Shown: positions 10,317 through 19,852 of the stretch, piece after piece
Layout of the letters: each line of letters begins with the position of its first letter
Numbering within the stretch: position 1 is the first letter of the stretch
Assembly: GCF_039954625.1 (NCBI RefSeq)
Contig: NZ_CP157199.1
Coordinates: 496,001-560,000 of the forward strand
DNA from: Pontimicrobium sp. SW4
GTDB taxonomy: Bacteria; Bacteroidota; Bacteroidia; Flavobacteriales; Flavobacteriaceae
Direction of reading: 5' to 3'
DNA: 64,000 bases
Translations under genes and position numbers: made by a program
Notes under the pieces: model-generated
Seen by the model: only the letters and a program-made list of their open reading frames with translations
What the model was told of the DNA's origin: nothing
Databases searched by the model: none

Positions 10317-10417
10317 ATAATAACGTGCTGTTTTTCGTTTTTATATAATAAGTTGCAAATATATTAATTATTAAATCGATAATCTTTTACAAAAGATTTT
10401 TTATTCATCTAAATAGT

Positions 10418-10425
10418 TAATTTTG
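10418..10425 (+). promoter_or_regulatory. Candidate -7 box (TAATTTTG) for rsmG
   Basis: TAATTTTG fits TAnnTTTG and lies 17 bp before the rsmG ATG at 10443. There is no obvious -33 TTG at the usual distance. Confidence 0.4.
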
Positions 10426-10442
10426 TCTAAAAATATTAATTA

Positions 10443-11072
10443 ATGGAATTAATACAAAAATATTTCCCTCAACTTTCTGATATTCAAAAAGAACAATTTA
10501 ATCAGCTTTTTGAACTTTATTCTAATTGGAACGCTATGATTAATGTAGTTTCTAGAAAAGACATTGAAGAATTGTATTTGCGACATGTATTGCATTCTCT
10601 TGGGATAGCAAAAGTGATAGAATTTAAAGCAGAAACTAAAATTATGGATGTTGGCACAGGAGGTGGGTTTCCAGGAATTCCATTAGCAATACTATATCCA
10701 GAATGTTCTTTTCATTTGGTTGATAGTATTAGTAAAAAATTAAAGGTTGTTGATGCTGTTGCAGAAAGTTTAGGTTTAACGAACGTAAAAACTTCGCACA
10801 AACGTGCTGAAGATATAGACGACACTTTCGATTTTATTGTAAGTCGTGCAGTAACTGCTATGCCTAGCTTTGTTACTTGGGTTAAGAATAAGGTTAGTAA
10901 AAAAAGCAAACACAACCTAAAAAACGGTATTTTGTATTTAAAAGGAGGAGATTTAACCGAAGAGCTAAAGGACTTTCCAAAAGCGACATTATATAATCTT
11001 AGTAATTATTTTGATGAAGACTTTTTTGATACTAAAAAAGTGGTACACTTACCTTTGAAGTATAAAGGATAA
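10443..11072 (+). CDS. rsmG: 16S rRNA (guanine-527-N7)-methyltransferase RsmG
   Basis: 209-residue class I methyltransferase (GidB family) that methylates N7 of G527 in 16S rRNA. The SAM motif IMDVGTGGGFPGIPLA starts at residue 67. The SRKDIEELYLRHVLHS block (37-52) and the DFIVSRAVT block are family signatures. The length is standard. It is a single gene closed by the terminator at 11083-11112. Confidence 0.96.
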   Translation: MELIQKYFPQLSDIQKEQFNQLFELYSNWNAMINVVSRKDIEELYLRHVLHSLGIAKVIEFKAETKIMDVGTGGGFPGIPLAILYPECSFHLVDSISKKLKVVDAVAESLGLTNVKTSHKRAEDIDDTFDFIVSRAVTAMPSFVTWVKNKVSKKSKHNLKNGILYLKGGDLTEELKDFPKATLYNLSNYFDEDFFDTKKVVHLPLKYKG

Positions 11073-11082
11073 ATTAGCAAAT

Positions 11083-11112
11083 AAAAAAAACCTGCAATTG
11101 CAGGTTTTTTTT
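11083..11112. terminator. Bidirectional rho-independent terminator
   Basis: Perfect palindrome with core CCTGCAATTGCAGG, an A-run before it and a T-run after it. It separates the convergent genes rsmG and pruA. Confidence 0.92.
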
Positions 11113-11129
11113 ATTTATAACAGTATCAG

Positions 11130-12758
11130 CTATTCTCCTAAAAACGGATATCTGTAATCTGTTGGAGTTACAAATGTTTCTTTAATCATTCTTGGTGACA
11201 CCCAACGCAATAAGTTTTGAGCAGATCCTGCTTTGTCATTTGTTCCAGATGCTCTCGCACCACCAAATGGTTGTTGGCCTACAACAGCTCCTGTTGGTTT
11301 GTCGTTAATATAGAAATTTCCAGCACAATTTTGAAGTGCTTTAGTAGCTTGTTCAACGGCATATCTATCAGTTGCTAAAATAGCACCAGTTAATGCATAT
11401 TCACTTGTTTCGTCTACTAATTTTAAAGTTTCAGCATACTCATTTTCATCATATACATAAATAGTCATAACAGGTCCAAATAACTCAGTACACATCGTTG
11501 TGTATTTTGGGTCTTTAGTAACGATAACAGTTGGTTCAATAAAATAACCTTTACTCTTATCGTAGCCACCACCAGCAATAACTTCTGCATCAGCGTCTGC
11601 TTTAGCTTGGTCTATAAATTTTGCTAATTTATCAAAAGACCCTTCATGGATCACAGCTGTGATAAAGTTGCCTAAATCTTCAGGGGAACCCATTTTAAAC
11701 GATTTAATATCATCTAAAAGATATTTTTTAACATCACTCCATAAATTACTAGGGATATAAGCTCTTGAAGCTGCACTACATTTTTGTCCTTGAAATTCAA
11801 AAGCTCCACGTGAAATTGCAGTTGCCACTTGTTTTGCATTGGCAGTTTTATGAGCAACAATAAAATCTTTTCCACCAGTTTCACCTACGATTCTAGGATA
11901 CGTTTTATAGTTATTAATGTTATTTCCTATTTGTTTCCAAAGTTCCTTAAAGATAAATGTAGAACCAGTAAAATGTAATCCTGAAAAGTCAGGGCTAGCC
12001 ATAACAGTGTTAGTAATCATCACTGGATCACCAAAAACAACATTAATAACTCCAGCTGGAACGCCAGCTTCTTTAAACACATCCATTATTACTTTAGCAG
12101 AAAACACTTGACTGTCACTTGGCTTCCAAACTACCACATTTCCCATTAACGCCATACAAGCAGGTAAATTTCCAGCAATGGCAGTAAAGTTAAAAGGTGT
12201 TACAGCATAGGTAAAACCCTCAAGAGGTCTATATTCAATACGGTTCCATGCATCACTAGTACTTTCAGGTTGCTCCATGTAAATGTCTGTCATGAACTGA
12301 ACATTAAAACGCAAGAAATCTATCAGCTCACAAGCAGCATCAATTTCAGCTTGATGAACTGTTTTAGATTGCGCAATCATAGTTGCAGCATTTATTTTTG
12401 CTCTATATGGACCAGCAATTAATTCAGCAGCTTTTAAAAAGATGCCAGCACGTTGTTCCCAAGGCATTTCCGCCCAAGCTTTTCTTGCCTCTAAAGCTGT
12501 GGCGATAGCTTCTTCAATATGAGATTGCTCTGCAACATGATATTGACCAACAATATGTTGATGATCGTGAGGAGGAGACATTGTTCTTGTGTTCCCAGTT
12601 GTCACATCTTTACCATTAATGTACATTGGGACATCAGTTTGGCTATTAAACATTGCTTTGTATGCTTTTAAAACAGCATCACGTTCTGGAGATCCTGGAG
12701 CATAGCCTTTTACAGGTTCGTTGACTGCAATTGGTACGTTAAAGAAACCTTTTCCCAT
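11130..12758 (-). CDS. pruA: L-glutamate gamma-semialdehyde dehydrogenase (1-pyrroline-5-carboxylate dehydrogenase)
   Basis: 542-residue aldehyde dehydrogenase that oxidises glutamate semialdehyde to glutamate with NAD+, the second step of proline breakdown. The catalytic Cys lies in EFQGQKCSAASRA and the general-base Glu in GETGGKD, both in the order expected. The length (about 540) and the N-terminal VNEPVKGYAPGSPER block match the stand-alone eukaryote-like P5CDH type common in Bacteroidota, in contrast to the bifunctional PutA. No proline dehydrogenase gene is adjacent. Confidence 0.95.
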   Translation of the reverse strand: MGKGFFNVPIAVNEPVKGYAPGSPERDAVLKAYKAMFNSQTDVPMYINGKDVTTGNTRTMSPPHDHQHIVGQYHVAEQSHIEEAIATALEARKAWAEMPWEQRAGIFLKAAELIAGPYRAKINAATMIAQSKTVHQAEIDAACELIDFLRFNVQFMTDIYMEQPESTSDAWNRIEYRPLEGFTYAVTPFNFTAIAGNLPACMALMGNVVVWKPSDSQVFSAKVIMDVFKEAGVPAGVINVVFGDPVMITNTVMASPDFSGLHFTGSTFIFKELWKQIGNNINNYKTYPRIVGETGGKDFIVAHKTANAKQVATAISRGAFEFQGQKCSAASRAYIPSNLWSDVKKYLLDDIKSFKMGSPEDLGNFITAVIHEGSFDKLAKFIDQAKADADAEVIAGGGYDKSKGYFIEPTVIVTKDPKYTTMCTELFGPVMTIYVYDENEYAETLKLVDETSEYALTGAILATDRYAVEQATKALQNCAGNFYINDKPTGAVVGQQPFGGARASGTNDKAGSAQNLLRWVSPRMIKETFVTPTDYRYPFLGE

Positions 12759-12859
12759 AATATATTTTTGTTTTTGTAATTATTAAAAATGATTGCAAAG
12801 TTACGATTTTTTTGATGATATTTTGTAAGTTGCTCAATGGTTTACAGACTTAAAAAATC

Positions 12860-13585
12860 ATGTGTACAGTAACCCTTATTCCTAGAGGAACAAACGATTT
12901 TGTGTTGACTTCAAACAGAGATGAAGCACCTGATAGAACAACGCTATCTCCAGATTTTTATGAGGTAAATAATACTAAATTATTATTCCCTAAAGATGAA
13001 GTTGCTGGTGGTTCGTGGATTGGTGTAAGTGAAAAACAACGTGTGTTATGTGTGCTAAATGGTGGGTTTGAAATGCATGAACGTAAGGTTTCTTATAGAT
13101 TGAGTAGAGGTGTAGTAATGAAAGATTTACTTGTTACTAAAAGCCTTGATAAAGCTATTGAAGATTACAATTTAGAAGGTGTAGAGCCTTTTACTTTGGT
13201 AATAGTAGAGTGGAAATCAGAGATGGTATTTAAAGAATTTGTTTGGGATGGAAAAGATAAATTTTTTAAAAGACTGCCATTAGAGCCAAAAATATGGTCT
13301 TCTTCTTCATTGTATAATAATGAAATGAAAAAAGAACGTTTACAATGGTTTAAAGATTTTAAAAAAGGAAATAAACTCTCGTCAAATTCTATAATGAAAT
13401 TCCATACAACCGCTGGAAAAGGAAATGACAATTATGGTGTAATCATGGATCGTTTTTTTGTAAAAACAACTAGCATTACTCAAATAAAAAAGAATGACAA
13501 TGAAATATTCATGAGTTTTGAAAACCTTCAAACTAATATTAAAACTGAGCATAATTTTCAAATCCCGATATCAATAAATGACTAA
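12860..13585 (+). CDS. NRDE/TANGO2 family protein
   Basis: 241-residue protein beginning MCTVTL, with the family-defining Asn-Arg-Asp-Glu motif at residues 19-22 (SNRDEAPDR). Cys2 would become the N-terminal nucleophile after Met removal, as expected of NTN-hydrolase-like folds. The family is named after eukaryotic TANGO2, whose role is linked to haem or lipid handling but is unsettled. The gene overlaps the next one by 8 bp, so translation of the pair is probably coupled. Confidence 0.88.
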   Translation: MCTVTLIPRGTNDFVLTSNRDEAPDRTTLSPDFYEVNNTKLLFPKDEVAGGSWIGVSEKQRVLCVLNGGFEMHERKVSYRLSRGVVMKDLLVTKSLDKAIEDYNLEGVEPFTLVIVEWKSEMVFKEFVWDGKDKFFKRLPLEPKIWSSSSLYNNEMKKERLQWFKDFKKGNKLSSNSIMKFHTTAGKGNDNYGVIMDRFFVKTTSITQIKKNDNEIFMSFENLQTNIKTEHNFQIPISIND

Positions 13586-14579
13586 TTCAGGAATTATTTT
13601 AACATTAGCGTATCCTGAAACTATTGTCATGGTTGCAGATGAATGGTACTCACCTTATTTGAGGTATCTTGGAGTAGGAAAAAAAAATTATGTTAGAGCT
13701 GGACATGCTGCATTAGTTCTTATTAATAAGTCTACAGGAATTTTAGAATACCACGATTTTGGACGTTATATTACTCCAATACCAAATGGAAGAGTAAGAG
13801 GAAGAGATACAGATCACGAATTAGAATTCCCAATTAAGGCTCAAATAGATAATAACACCATAATTAATTTAAACGAAATTTTAGAATTTCTTGCAACACA
13901 CCCAAAGCTGACTCATGGAGACGGAAAGTTAATAGCGTCTGTATGTAATGCGATTGACTATGATAAAGCAAGAAGTCATATAAGTAGAATGCAAAACCGT
14001 CATTTTATTAGATACGCAGCATTTATTAAAGATGCTTGTAATTGTGCAAGATTTGTAACTGATAGCTTGATAGCTTCAGTAACAGATTTTAATATTAAAA
14101 AGCGTTTAAAAAAATCAAAATGGTTTACACCAAGCACCATTGGTAATGTGGTAATTGCTGATACTGAAAGATTTGTTTATGAAGTTAACGAAAAGGGCGA
14201 AATTTCAGAATATCAATCTTCAGTTAAAAAAGATAATAGACGTTATTTTTTAGACCGTTTAAAAGAACATAACCCAAATTTTATTGGGACATTAGAACCA
14301 AAACATATTGAAGACAAAAGTCATCATGCGCAATGGTTAGATGGCATAGCTGCTGGAGCTTGGTTTGAATTGTATATGACTGATGTTATGCATGAGTATA
14401 GGTTTAGGCGTGTATCTCCTTATGGTAATATTGATGTAGATGGGTTATATAAAGTCGATAACGAAAACTTTAATTATCAAGAAACTTATAGTTTTGTGCA
14501 CTATTCAAATTGTGCATTTTATCACATATTGCAGTTTGATGTAATCTATAGATTTGACCTAATAAAAAGACTTAGTTAA
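13578..14579 (+). CDS. DUF6695-like protein, possible permuted papain-fold enzyme
   Basis: 333-residue protein of unknown function, resembling the flavobacterial family DUF6695. A GHAALVLIN strand with His43 near the N-terminus is followed about 110 residues later by CNCARFVTD with Cys156 after Asn155. A His-strand before an N-C helix is the order seen in circularly permuted NlpC/P60-type (papain-like) enzymes such as the LRAT and DUF4105 groups. The match is therefore suggestive of a cysteine peptidase, amidase or acyltransferase, but this is inference. No signal peptide is seen. It overlaps the NRDE gene by 8 bp and converges with apaG, overlapping its 3' end by 8 bp. Confidence 0.7.
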   Translation: MTNSGIILTLAYPETIVMVADEWYSPYLRYLGVGKKNYVRAGHAALVLINKSTGILEYHDFGRYITPIPNGRVRGRDTDHELEFPIKAQIDNNTIINLNEILEFLATHPKLTHGDGKLIASVCNAIDYDKARSHISRMQNRHFIRYAAFIKDACNCARFVTDSLIASVTDFNIKKRLKKSKWFTPSTIGNVVIADTERFVYEVNEKGEISEYQSSVKKDNRRYFLDRLKEHNPNFIGTLEPKHIEDKSHHAQWLDGIAAGAWFELYMTDVMHEYRFRRVSPYGNIDVDGLYKVDNENFNYQETYSFVHYSNCAFYHILQFDVIYRFDLIKRLS

Positions 14580-14958
14580 GTGCGAAAGGAGCACTTAATT
14601 TAAAGGTAGGGATTACAACTCTAAACTTTTTAGTATCTGTAAAATTCACCATATTATAATGGCCTTGCATAGCTCCAAAAGGAGATGCTAATAAGCATCC
14701 TGAATTATAAGTATGAGATTCTCCAGGTTTTATAATTGGCTTTTTTCCTATAACACCTTCGCCTTCAACTATTTCTTCGTTATTTAAAGCATCTAAGATT
14801 TTCCAGTGTCTAGAATTTAATTGAACAGAGTCTTTGCTTTGATTTTCAATGGTAACTTTATAACCAAAAGCAAAGTGTACTTTATAATTTTTATAAAAAG
14901 TACCTTCAAAGTTTGTTTCAACTGAAATTTTTATGCCTTTTGTTACTTGTTGTACCAT
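14572..14958 (-). CDS. apaG: ApaG family protein
   Basis: 128-residue single-domain beta-sandwich protein (DUF525/ApaG). Visible family blocks are GYKVTIENQSKDSVQLNSRHW and the glycine-rich GEGVIGKKPIIKPGE region. The ATG at 14958 (MVQQVTKGIKI) fits the family length; the frame is open 24 nt further upstream without an ApaG match. ApaG is linked to cobalt/magnesium phenotypes in enterobacteria, but its molecular job is not settled. The T9SS plug-like gene lies about 110 bp upstream on the same strand. Confidence 0.92.
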   Translation of the reverse strand: MVQQVTKGIKISVETNFEGTFYKNYKVHFAFGYKVTIENQSKDSVQLNSRHWKILDALNNEEIVEGEGVIGKKPIIKPGESHTYNSGCLLASPFGAMQGHYNMVNFTDTKKFRVVIPTFKLSAPFALN

Positions 14959-15069
14959 CTTAATTTTTAGGTGAGCAAACACAATTAAACCTTAGTAAAA
15001 ATACTAAATAATAGTGTTAGAATGTCAAAATTCTTATTTCTACGATAATTTTAACAATATAATGGATGA

Positions 15070-16314
15070 TCAGTTGGTAATAGTCGTTGACGAGCCTTCG
15101 CCAACACCAATAAGTCTGTCATATCTTGCACCTAGGTTTCTATAATAGACCAAAACTTTATAATTATTTTCTGTAACATCAAAATTTCCGCTAATAGCAC
15201 CTTCATCTAAATCTCCATTTTCATTAGTAATTACATATTTATAATTATAGAATCCTTGTTTTAAAATTAGAGACGTCTCATAGTAACCAGAAGATGGATT
15301 AAAAGACATTTTTGTGTCTTCAGTAATAGCGTAATTATTAAAGCTACCATATACATGAATATTTTTATTAAATATTTCGGGGTGTTGTAGTGAAAAATGG
15401 ATGACGGTATAATCGGCTTCAATATCTAAATTATCAGTGTCAACAGCTGTAATTAAATAGTTTCCATTAATATCTGGAGCATAGGTGTAAGGTCTGTCTG
15501 CTCTTATAATATCTGTAAACAAGTAATGCTCATAGATGTCTTTTAAATCGACATATTGAACACCGATATTTGCAGCTCTAACATTTTTATTTTCAAAATA
15601 TAAATATTCATTGCCTCCCCAAAAACTCGACTCGTCATCATATTTATAAATAAGTTCGCGACCAAGTGTGTATTGTGGTTTTAAATTGGTAATGGCTGTA
15701 TTTAGGTTATTGTTTTGAATAACTGCAACTTTTACTGTTTGCTTTGGATTATTAAACAATATTGTTGGAGATGAAATTTTGAAATCTACCGATTGTTTTT
15801 CTTTAATATATTTTACATTACGAGAACGTTTAATAGACACACCTACATTAGCCAGATTTTCATAAATCATAAATTTTCTACTAAATATAATGTCACCATT
15901 ATCATCTAATATTTTAAGAATATAATTTCCAGATTTTTTTATTCTGGTCTGCTGATTTGGTATTTGCAGGCGGTAATGAGAATAAATTTGGTACGTATTA
16001 AATGAATTTTCATAATCCGTAATACGAATATTATCAAAACCTTGTAAATATTCAGATTTCATGAGCTGTGAAGGTGTCCAGTCGAAATTATAATGATCAA
16101 TCACATAATAAAAATCGTCCTCATTACCGTTAATAGCATCAAACGAAAGTTGTACTCGTTCGTTAAGTTTAATAATTGGTAATTCACTTTCGTTTGTATG
16201 TCCCTTAAAATTAATGGTCTTAATATAGTTTGGAGGATTAACCTCTTCTTCTACTTGAGAAAAACCAAGAGAACAACACATTAGCAATAAGAATGAAAAC
16301 CTATACTTTGTCAT
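15070..16314 (-). CDS. T9SS plug-like protein (former DUF5103)
   Basis: 414-residue exported protein. The ATG at 16314 gives a clear signal peptide (KYRFSFLLLMCCSLGFSQ); the frame is open 33 nt further up but that would bury the signal. The body is all-beta with tyrosine and asparagine-rich strands and matches the family earlier called DUF5103 and now named after the plug protein that closes the periplasmic face of the SprA translocon in Flavobacterium. Family assignment is from overall sequence character and its neighbourhood with apaG, so the specific role as the SprA plug is less certain than the family. Confidence 0.78.
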   Translation of the reverse strand: MTKYRFSFLLLMCCSLGFSQVEEEVNPPNYIKTINFKGHTNESELPIIKLNERVQLSFDAINGNEDDFYYVIDHYNFDWTPSQLMKSEYLQGFDNIRITDYENSFNTYQIYSHYRLQIPNQQTRIKKSGNYILKILDDNGDIIFSRKFMIYENLANVGVSIKRSRNVKYIKEKQSVDFKISSPTILFNNPKQTVKVAVIQNNNLNTAITNLKPQYTLGRELIYKYDDESSFWGGNEYLYFENKNVRAANIGVQYVDLKDIYEHYLFTDIIRADRPYTYAPDINGNYLITAVDTDNLDIEADYTVIHFSLQHPEIFNKNIHVYGSFNNYAITEDTKMSFNPSSGYYETSLILKQGFYNYKYVITNENGDLDEGAISGNFDVTENNYKVLVYYRNLGARYDRLIGVGEGSSTTITN

Positions 16315-16426
16315 GAATATTTGAGTTATTTGCGTAAAGATAAGCAAATTCTATGCCTAAAAAATTCTGCTAAAAGTGATTACTAAATTTTGAGTAATTT
16401 ATTATGAAAATTGTTTATTTAATCCG

Positions 16427-16434
16427 TAAATTTG
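16427..16434 (+). promoter_or_regulatory. Candidate -7 box (TAAATTTG) of the nqr operon
   Basis: TAAATTTG fits TAnnTTTG, 37 bp before the nqrA start. A TTG lies only 13 bp upstream of it, which is shorter than the usual spacing, so only the -7 element is proposed. Confidence 0.5.
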
Positions 16435-16471
16435 CACGGATTTTTAGACAACTAATCTCAAAAAATTAAAT

Positions 16472-17827
16472 ATGTCAAACGACATTCGAATCAAAAAAGG
16501 TCTAGACATTAATCTTAAAGGTGAAGCCGAAAAGGCTAAGGAAGCTGCAATTATTAGCAACTTTTACACCATTAGACCTGAAGACTTCCATAGTGTTATT
16601 CCAAAACTTGTTGCTAAAGAAGGTGCTAAAGTAAAAGCTGGTGAAGCCATTTTTTATGATAAATCTAATGAAGCTATAAAATTTGCGTCTCCAGTTTCTG
16701 GAGAGGTTATTGAAATTACACGTGGAGAAAAACGTAGAATTTTATCTATTAAAATTCAAGCTGATAAAGAACAAACATATCACGATTTTGGATCGTTAAA
16801 TGTTGACAATACATCTGCTGATGAGGTAAAATCAAAATTATTAACTGCTGGTTGTTGGCCATTTGTAAAACAACGTCCTTACGATGTAATTGCAAACCCT
16901 AACAAATCTCCAAAAGCCATTTTTATTTCTGGTTATGCTAGTGCGCCTTTAGCTGCTGATTTAGATTTTACACTTCAAGGCAAAGAGGCAGAATTACAAG
17001 CAGCTATATCAGCATTGGGAAAATTAACTGAAGGGAAAGTGCATATTTCTGTTGGGAAAAATGCCAATTCACCATTAGCTAATCTTTCAGGTGCGACCAT
17101 TCATAAGGTTTCAGGCCCACATCCTTCAGGGAATGTAGGTACTTTAATCAATAAAGTAGATCCAATTAATAAAGGCGAAGTAGTTTGGATAGTGAATGCA
17201 CAAGACCTTGTGATTATTGGAGAGTTGTTATTGACTGGAAAATTCAATGCAGAACGTGTTGTTGCTTTAGTTGGTTCATCAGTTCAAAAACCAAGATATT
17301 TTACAACAAAACTTGGTAGTGAAGTAGCAACAATGATTTATGATCATGGTATTGAAAAGGATGCTAATGTACGTATCATTTCAGGAAATGTTTTAAGTGG
17401 AAAGCAAATAAAACCAGATGGTTATTTAGACTATTACAGTAATGTAATTACTATAATTCCTGAAGGTGATGATTACGAATTATTTGGTTGGAACAAGCCA
17501 ATTTTTAATAAAATATCTACTTCGAGAGCATTAACTTTTTCTTGGTTAACTCCAAAGAAAAAATTCGATTTAAATACAAATACAAATGGTGAGCATCGTG
17601 CTTTTGTTACGACTGGAACTTATGAGGAAGTTTTTCCGTTAGATATTTTTCCAATGCAAATCTTAAAGTCATGTTTGTATAAGGATTTAGATGAAATGGA
17701 AGCACTTGGTATGTATGAGGTTGCTCCTGAAGATTTTGCGTTAACAGAATTTGTATGTGTGTCTAAACAGCCGCATCAAAAAATTATACGAGAAGGTTTA
17801 GACTTAATGCTAAAAGAGATAGGATAA
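16472..17827 (+). CDS. nqrA: Na+-translocating NADH:quinone reductase subunit A
   Basis: 451-residue peripheral subunit of the Na+-pumping NADH:quinone oxidoreductase. The N-terminal IKKGLDINLKGEAEKA and the KPRYFTTKLG block are typical, and no membrane segments are present. NqrA closes the quinone-binding side of the complex. First gene of nqrABCDEF; its TAA overlaps the nqrB ATG by one base. Confidence 0.96.
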   Translation: MSNDIRIKKGLDINLKGEAEKAKEAAIISNFYTIRPEDFHSVIPKLVAKEGAKVKAGEAIFYDKSNEAIKFASPVSGEVIEITRGEKRRILSIKIQADKEQTYHDFGSLNVDNTSADEVKSKLLTAGCWPFVKQRPYDVIANPNKSPKAIFISGYASAPLAADLDFTLQGKEAELQAAISALGKLTEGKVHISVGKNANSPLANLSGATIHKVSGPHPSGNVGTLINKVDPINKGEVVWIVNAQDLVIIGELLLTGKFNAERVVALVGSSVQKPRYFTTKLGSEVATMIYDHGIEKDANVRIISGNVLSGKQIKPDGYLDYYSNVITIIPEGDDYELFGWNKPIFNKISTSRALTFSWLTPKKKFDLNTNTNGEHRAFVTTGTYEEVFPLDIFPMQILKSCLYKDLDEMEALGMYEVAPEDFALTEFVCVSKQPHQKIIREGLDLMLKEIG

Positions 17828-19098
17828 TGGGTTTAAAAAATAGTTTACATAATTTTAAAGTAAAGAATAAAGACAAAAAATGGTTGCCAGCATTTTCTGC
17901 AATCCATACGTTTTTATTTATGCCAAACGAGACCACTCATAATGGAACTCATATTAAAGCAGCCGACGATTTAAAGCGTACAATGAATACAGTTATCATG
18001 GCTTTAGTACCATGTTTAATTTTTGGTATGTTTAACGCTGGTTATCAGCATCATTTAGCTGCTGGAGTAATTGAAAATGCTAGTGGGTTTTTCGATTCGA
18101 TTTTTTGGTCATGGGACAATTTAGTTATTGGTCTTTGGAAAGTACTGCCTTTAGTAGCAATATCTTATGGTGTTGGTTTAGCAGTAGAATTCATTTTTGC
18201 TGTTATTAAAGGACATGAAGTTGAAGAAGGTTATCTAGTAACTGGAATGCTTGTACCATTAATTGTACCAATAGATATTCCGCTTTGGATGCTTGCTGTT
18301 GCAGTAGTATTTGGAGTAGTAATTGGAAAAGAAGTGTTTGGAGGAACTGGAATGAATATTCTTAATCCTGCGTTAACGATTCGTGCATTCTTATTCTTTG
18401 CCTATCCGACTTGGATGTCTGGAGATAAAGTTTGGGTTGAAGGTGCAGTTGAAAGGGCTGGAACGCCTGATGCTATCTCTGGAGAAACTGTTTTAGGGTA
18501 TTATGCAAAATATGGTCAAGAATTAACAATTAAAGGTGTAAATGGGGCTGCTGATATTGTTACAACATATGGAGAAAGAGCTAATGAGCTTTATTCAGTT
18601 TGGGATATGTTTTACGGAATGATTCCTGGTTCGGTAGGAGAAACATCAACCCTATTAATATTATTAGGAGGTTTATTTTTAATCTTTACAAAAATTGGAA
18701 GTTTGAGAATCATGTTATCCTCTGTGTTAGGAGCGATAGTTATGGGCTTGATTTTTAATCTTGTAGTAGATTTAGGATGGATTACTGAAAGTAGTAAATT
18801 CTTCGGATTAATGAGTACAACTTGGTGGCATCATCTATTAATTGGTGGTTTTGCCTTTGGTGTTGTATTTATGGCTACAGACCCAGTTACAGCCTCTCAA
18901 ACAAATAAAGGAAAATGGATTTATGGATTCTTAATTGGTTTCATTTCTATAATGATACGTGTATTTAATCCTGCATATCCTGAGGGTGTTATGTTGGCTA
19001 TTTTATTAATGAATGTCTTTGCACCAACTATTGACCATTATGTGGTTCAAGGTAATGTTAAACGTAGACTTAAACGTGTAAAAACAAAAACGGCTTAA
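17827..19098 (+). CDS. nqrB: Na+-translocating NADH:quinone reductase subunit B
   Basis: 423-residue membrane subunit with about ten hydrophobic segments that forms the main sodium channel and carries a covalent FMN. The expected FMN-bearing Thr is T221 in DAISGETVL. The ApbE target consensus is D-x-x-S/T-G-A-T, so Glu replaces Ala at the position before the Thr. NPALTIRAFLFFAYP (180-194) and ATDPVTASQT are other family blocks. The gene is one base overlapped with nqrA and 2 bp from nqrC. Confidence 0.96.
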   Translation: MGLKNSLHNFKVKNKDKKWLPAFSAIHTFLFMPNETTHNGTHIKAADDLKRTMNTVIMALVPCLIFGMFNAGYQHHLAAGVIENASGFFDSIFWSWDNLVIGLWKVLPLVAISYGVGLAVEFIFAVIKGHEVEEGYLVTGMLVPLIVPIDIPLWMLAVAVVFGVVIGKEVFGGTGMNILNPALTIRAFLFFAYPTWMSGDKVWVEGAVERAGTPDAISGETVLGYYAKYGQELTIKGVNGAADIVTTYGERANELYSVWDMFYGMIPGSVGETSTLLILLGGLFLIFTKIGSLRIMLSSVLGAIVMGLIFNLVVDLGWITESSKFFGLMSTTWWHHLLIGGFAFGVVFMATDPVTASQTNKGKWIYGFLIGFISIMIRVFNPAYPEGVMLAILLMNVFAPTIDHYVVQGNVKRRLKRVKTKTA

Positions 19099-19100
19099 CG

Positions 19101-19850
19101 ATGGAAAAGAAAACGGATAAAAATTTATATACAATGCTATTTGCCACAGGTATGGTAATAGTTGTAGGATCTTTATTGGCCTTTGTAGCGTCATCACTTA
19201 GACCAAAAATTGATGAAAACAAACGTATAGAAAAGCAACAAAATATTTTGTATGCAATGGGTGTAAATGAAAATGACGAGAGTAGCGCTATTTTTATTGC
19301 TGATGATAAAGTAGGAGATGAGTTTACAAAATATATTACAAGTCAGTTAGTCATTACAAATGGAACTGAGGTAAAAGAAGATAATGAAGCATATTTAATC
19401 GATATTAAAAAAGAGCAGTCTAAAGCGAAGGATGGTGAAGAAAGACGTTTACCACTATTTGTAGGTGAGAAGGACGGTAAAACTTTTTACGTAGCACCAA
19501 TTAGAGGTAAAGGACTTTGGGATGCTGTTTGGGCTTATGTTGCTATGGATGAGAATATGGTTGTGCAAGGAGCGTATTTTGACCATCAAGCTGAAACTGC
19601 TGGTCTTGGAGCTAACATTAAGCAACGTTTTTTTATGGATGACTTTGTAGGAGAACATTTATTGGATGCTTCTGGAAACTTTGTTGGAATTAATATTTCA
19701 AAAAGTAATGGTGATCCTCTAAACGAAGATAAAACAGATAATGAAGTTGATGCAATTGCTGGAGCTACAATTACAGGTGATGGTGTAGCAGCAATGTTAC
19801 GAAATGATCTAAGATTATATGTACCTTATTTTAAAACATTAAAGAAGTAA
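19101..19850 (+). CDS. nqrC: Na+-translocating NADH:quinone reductase subunit C
   Basis: 249-residue subunit with one N-terminal membrane helix (about residues 11-31) and a periplasmic FMN domain. Covalent FMN is expected on T223 in DAIAGATITGDGV, which fits the ApbE consensus. RGKGLWDAVWAY and HQAETAGLGANI are family blocks. The matching flavin transferase apbE is encoded at 29086-30081. Confidence 0.95.
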   Translation: MEKKTDKNLYTMLFATGMVIVVGSLLAFVASSLRPKIDENKRIEKQQNILYAMGVNENDESSAIFIADDKVGDEFTKYITSQLVITNGTEVKEDNEAYLIDIKKEQSKAKDGEERRLPLFVGEKDGKTFYVAPIRGKGLWDAVWAYVAMDENMVVQGAYFDHQAETAGLGANIKQRFFMDDFVGEHLLDASGNFVGINISKSNGDPLNEDKTDNEVDAIAGATITGDGVAAMLRNDLRLYVPYFKTLKK

Positions 19851-19852
19851 TC

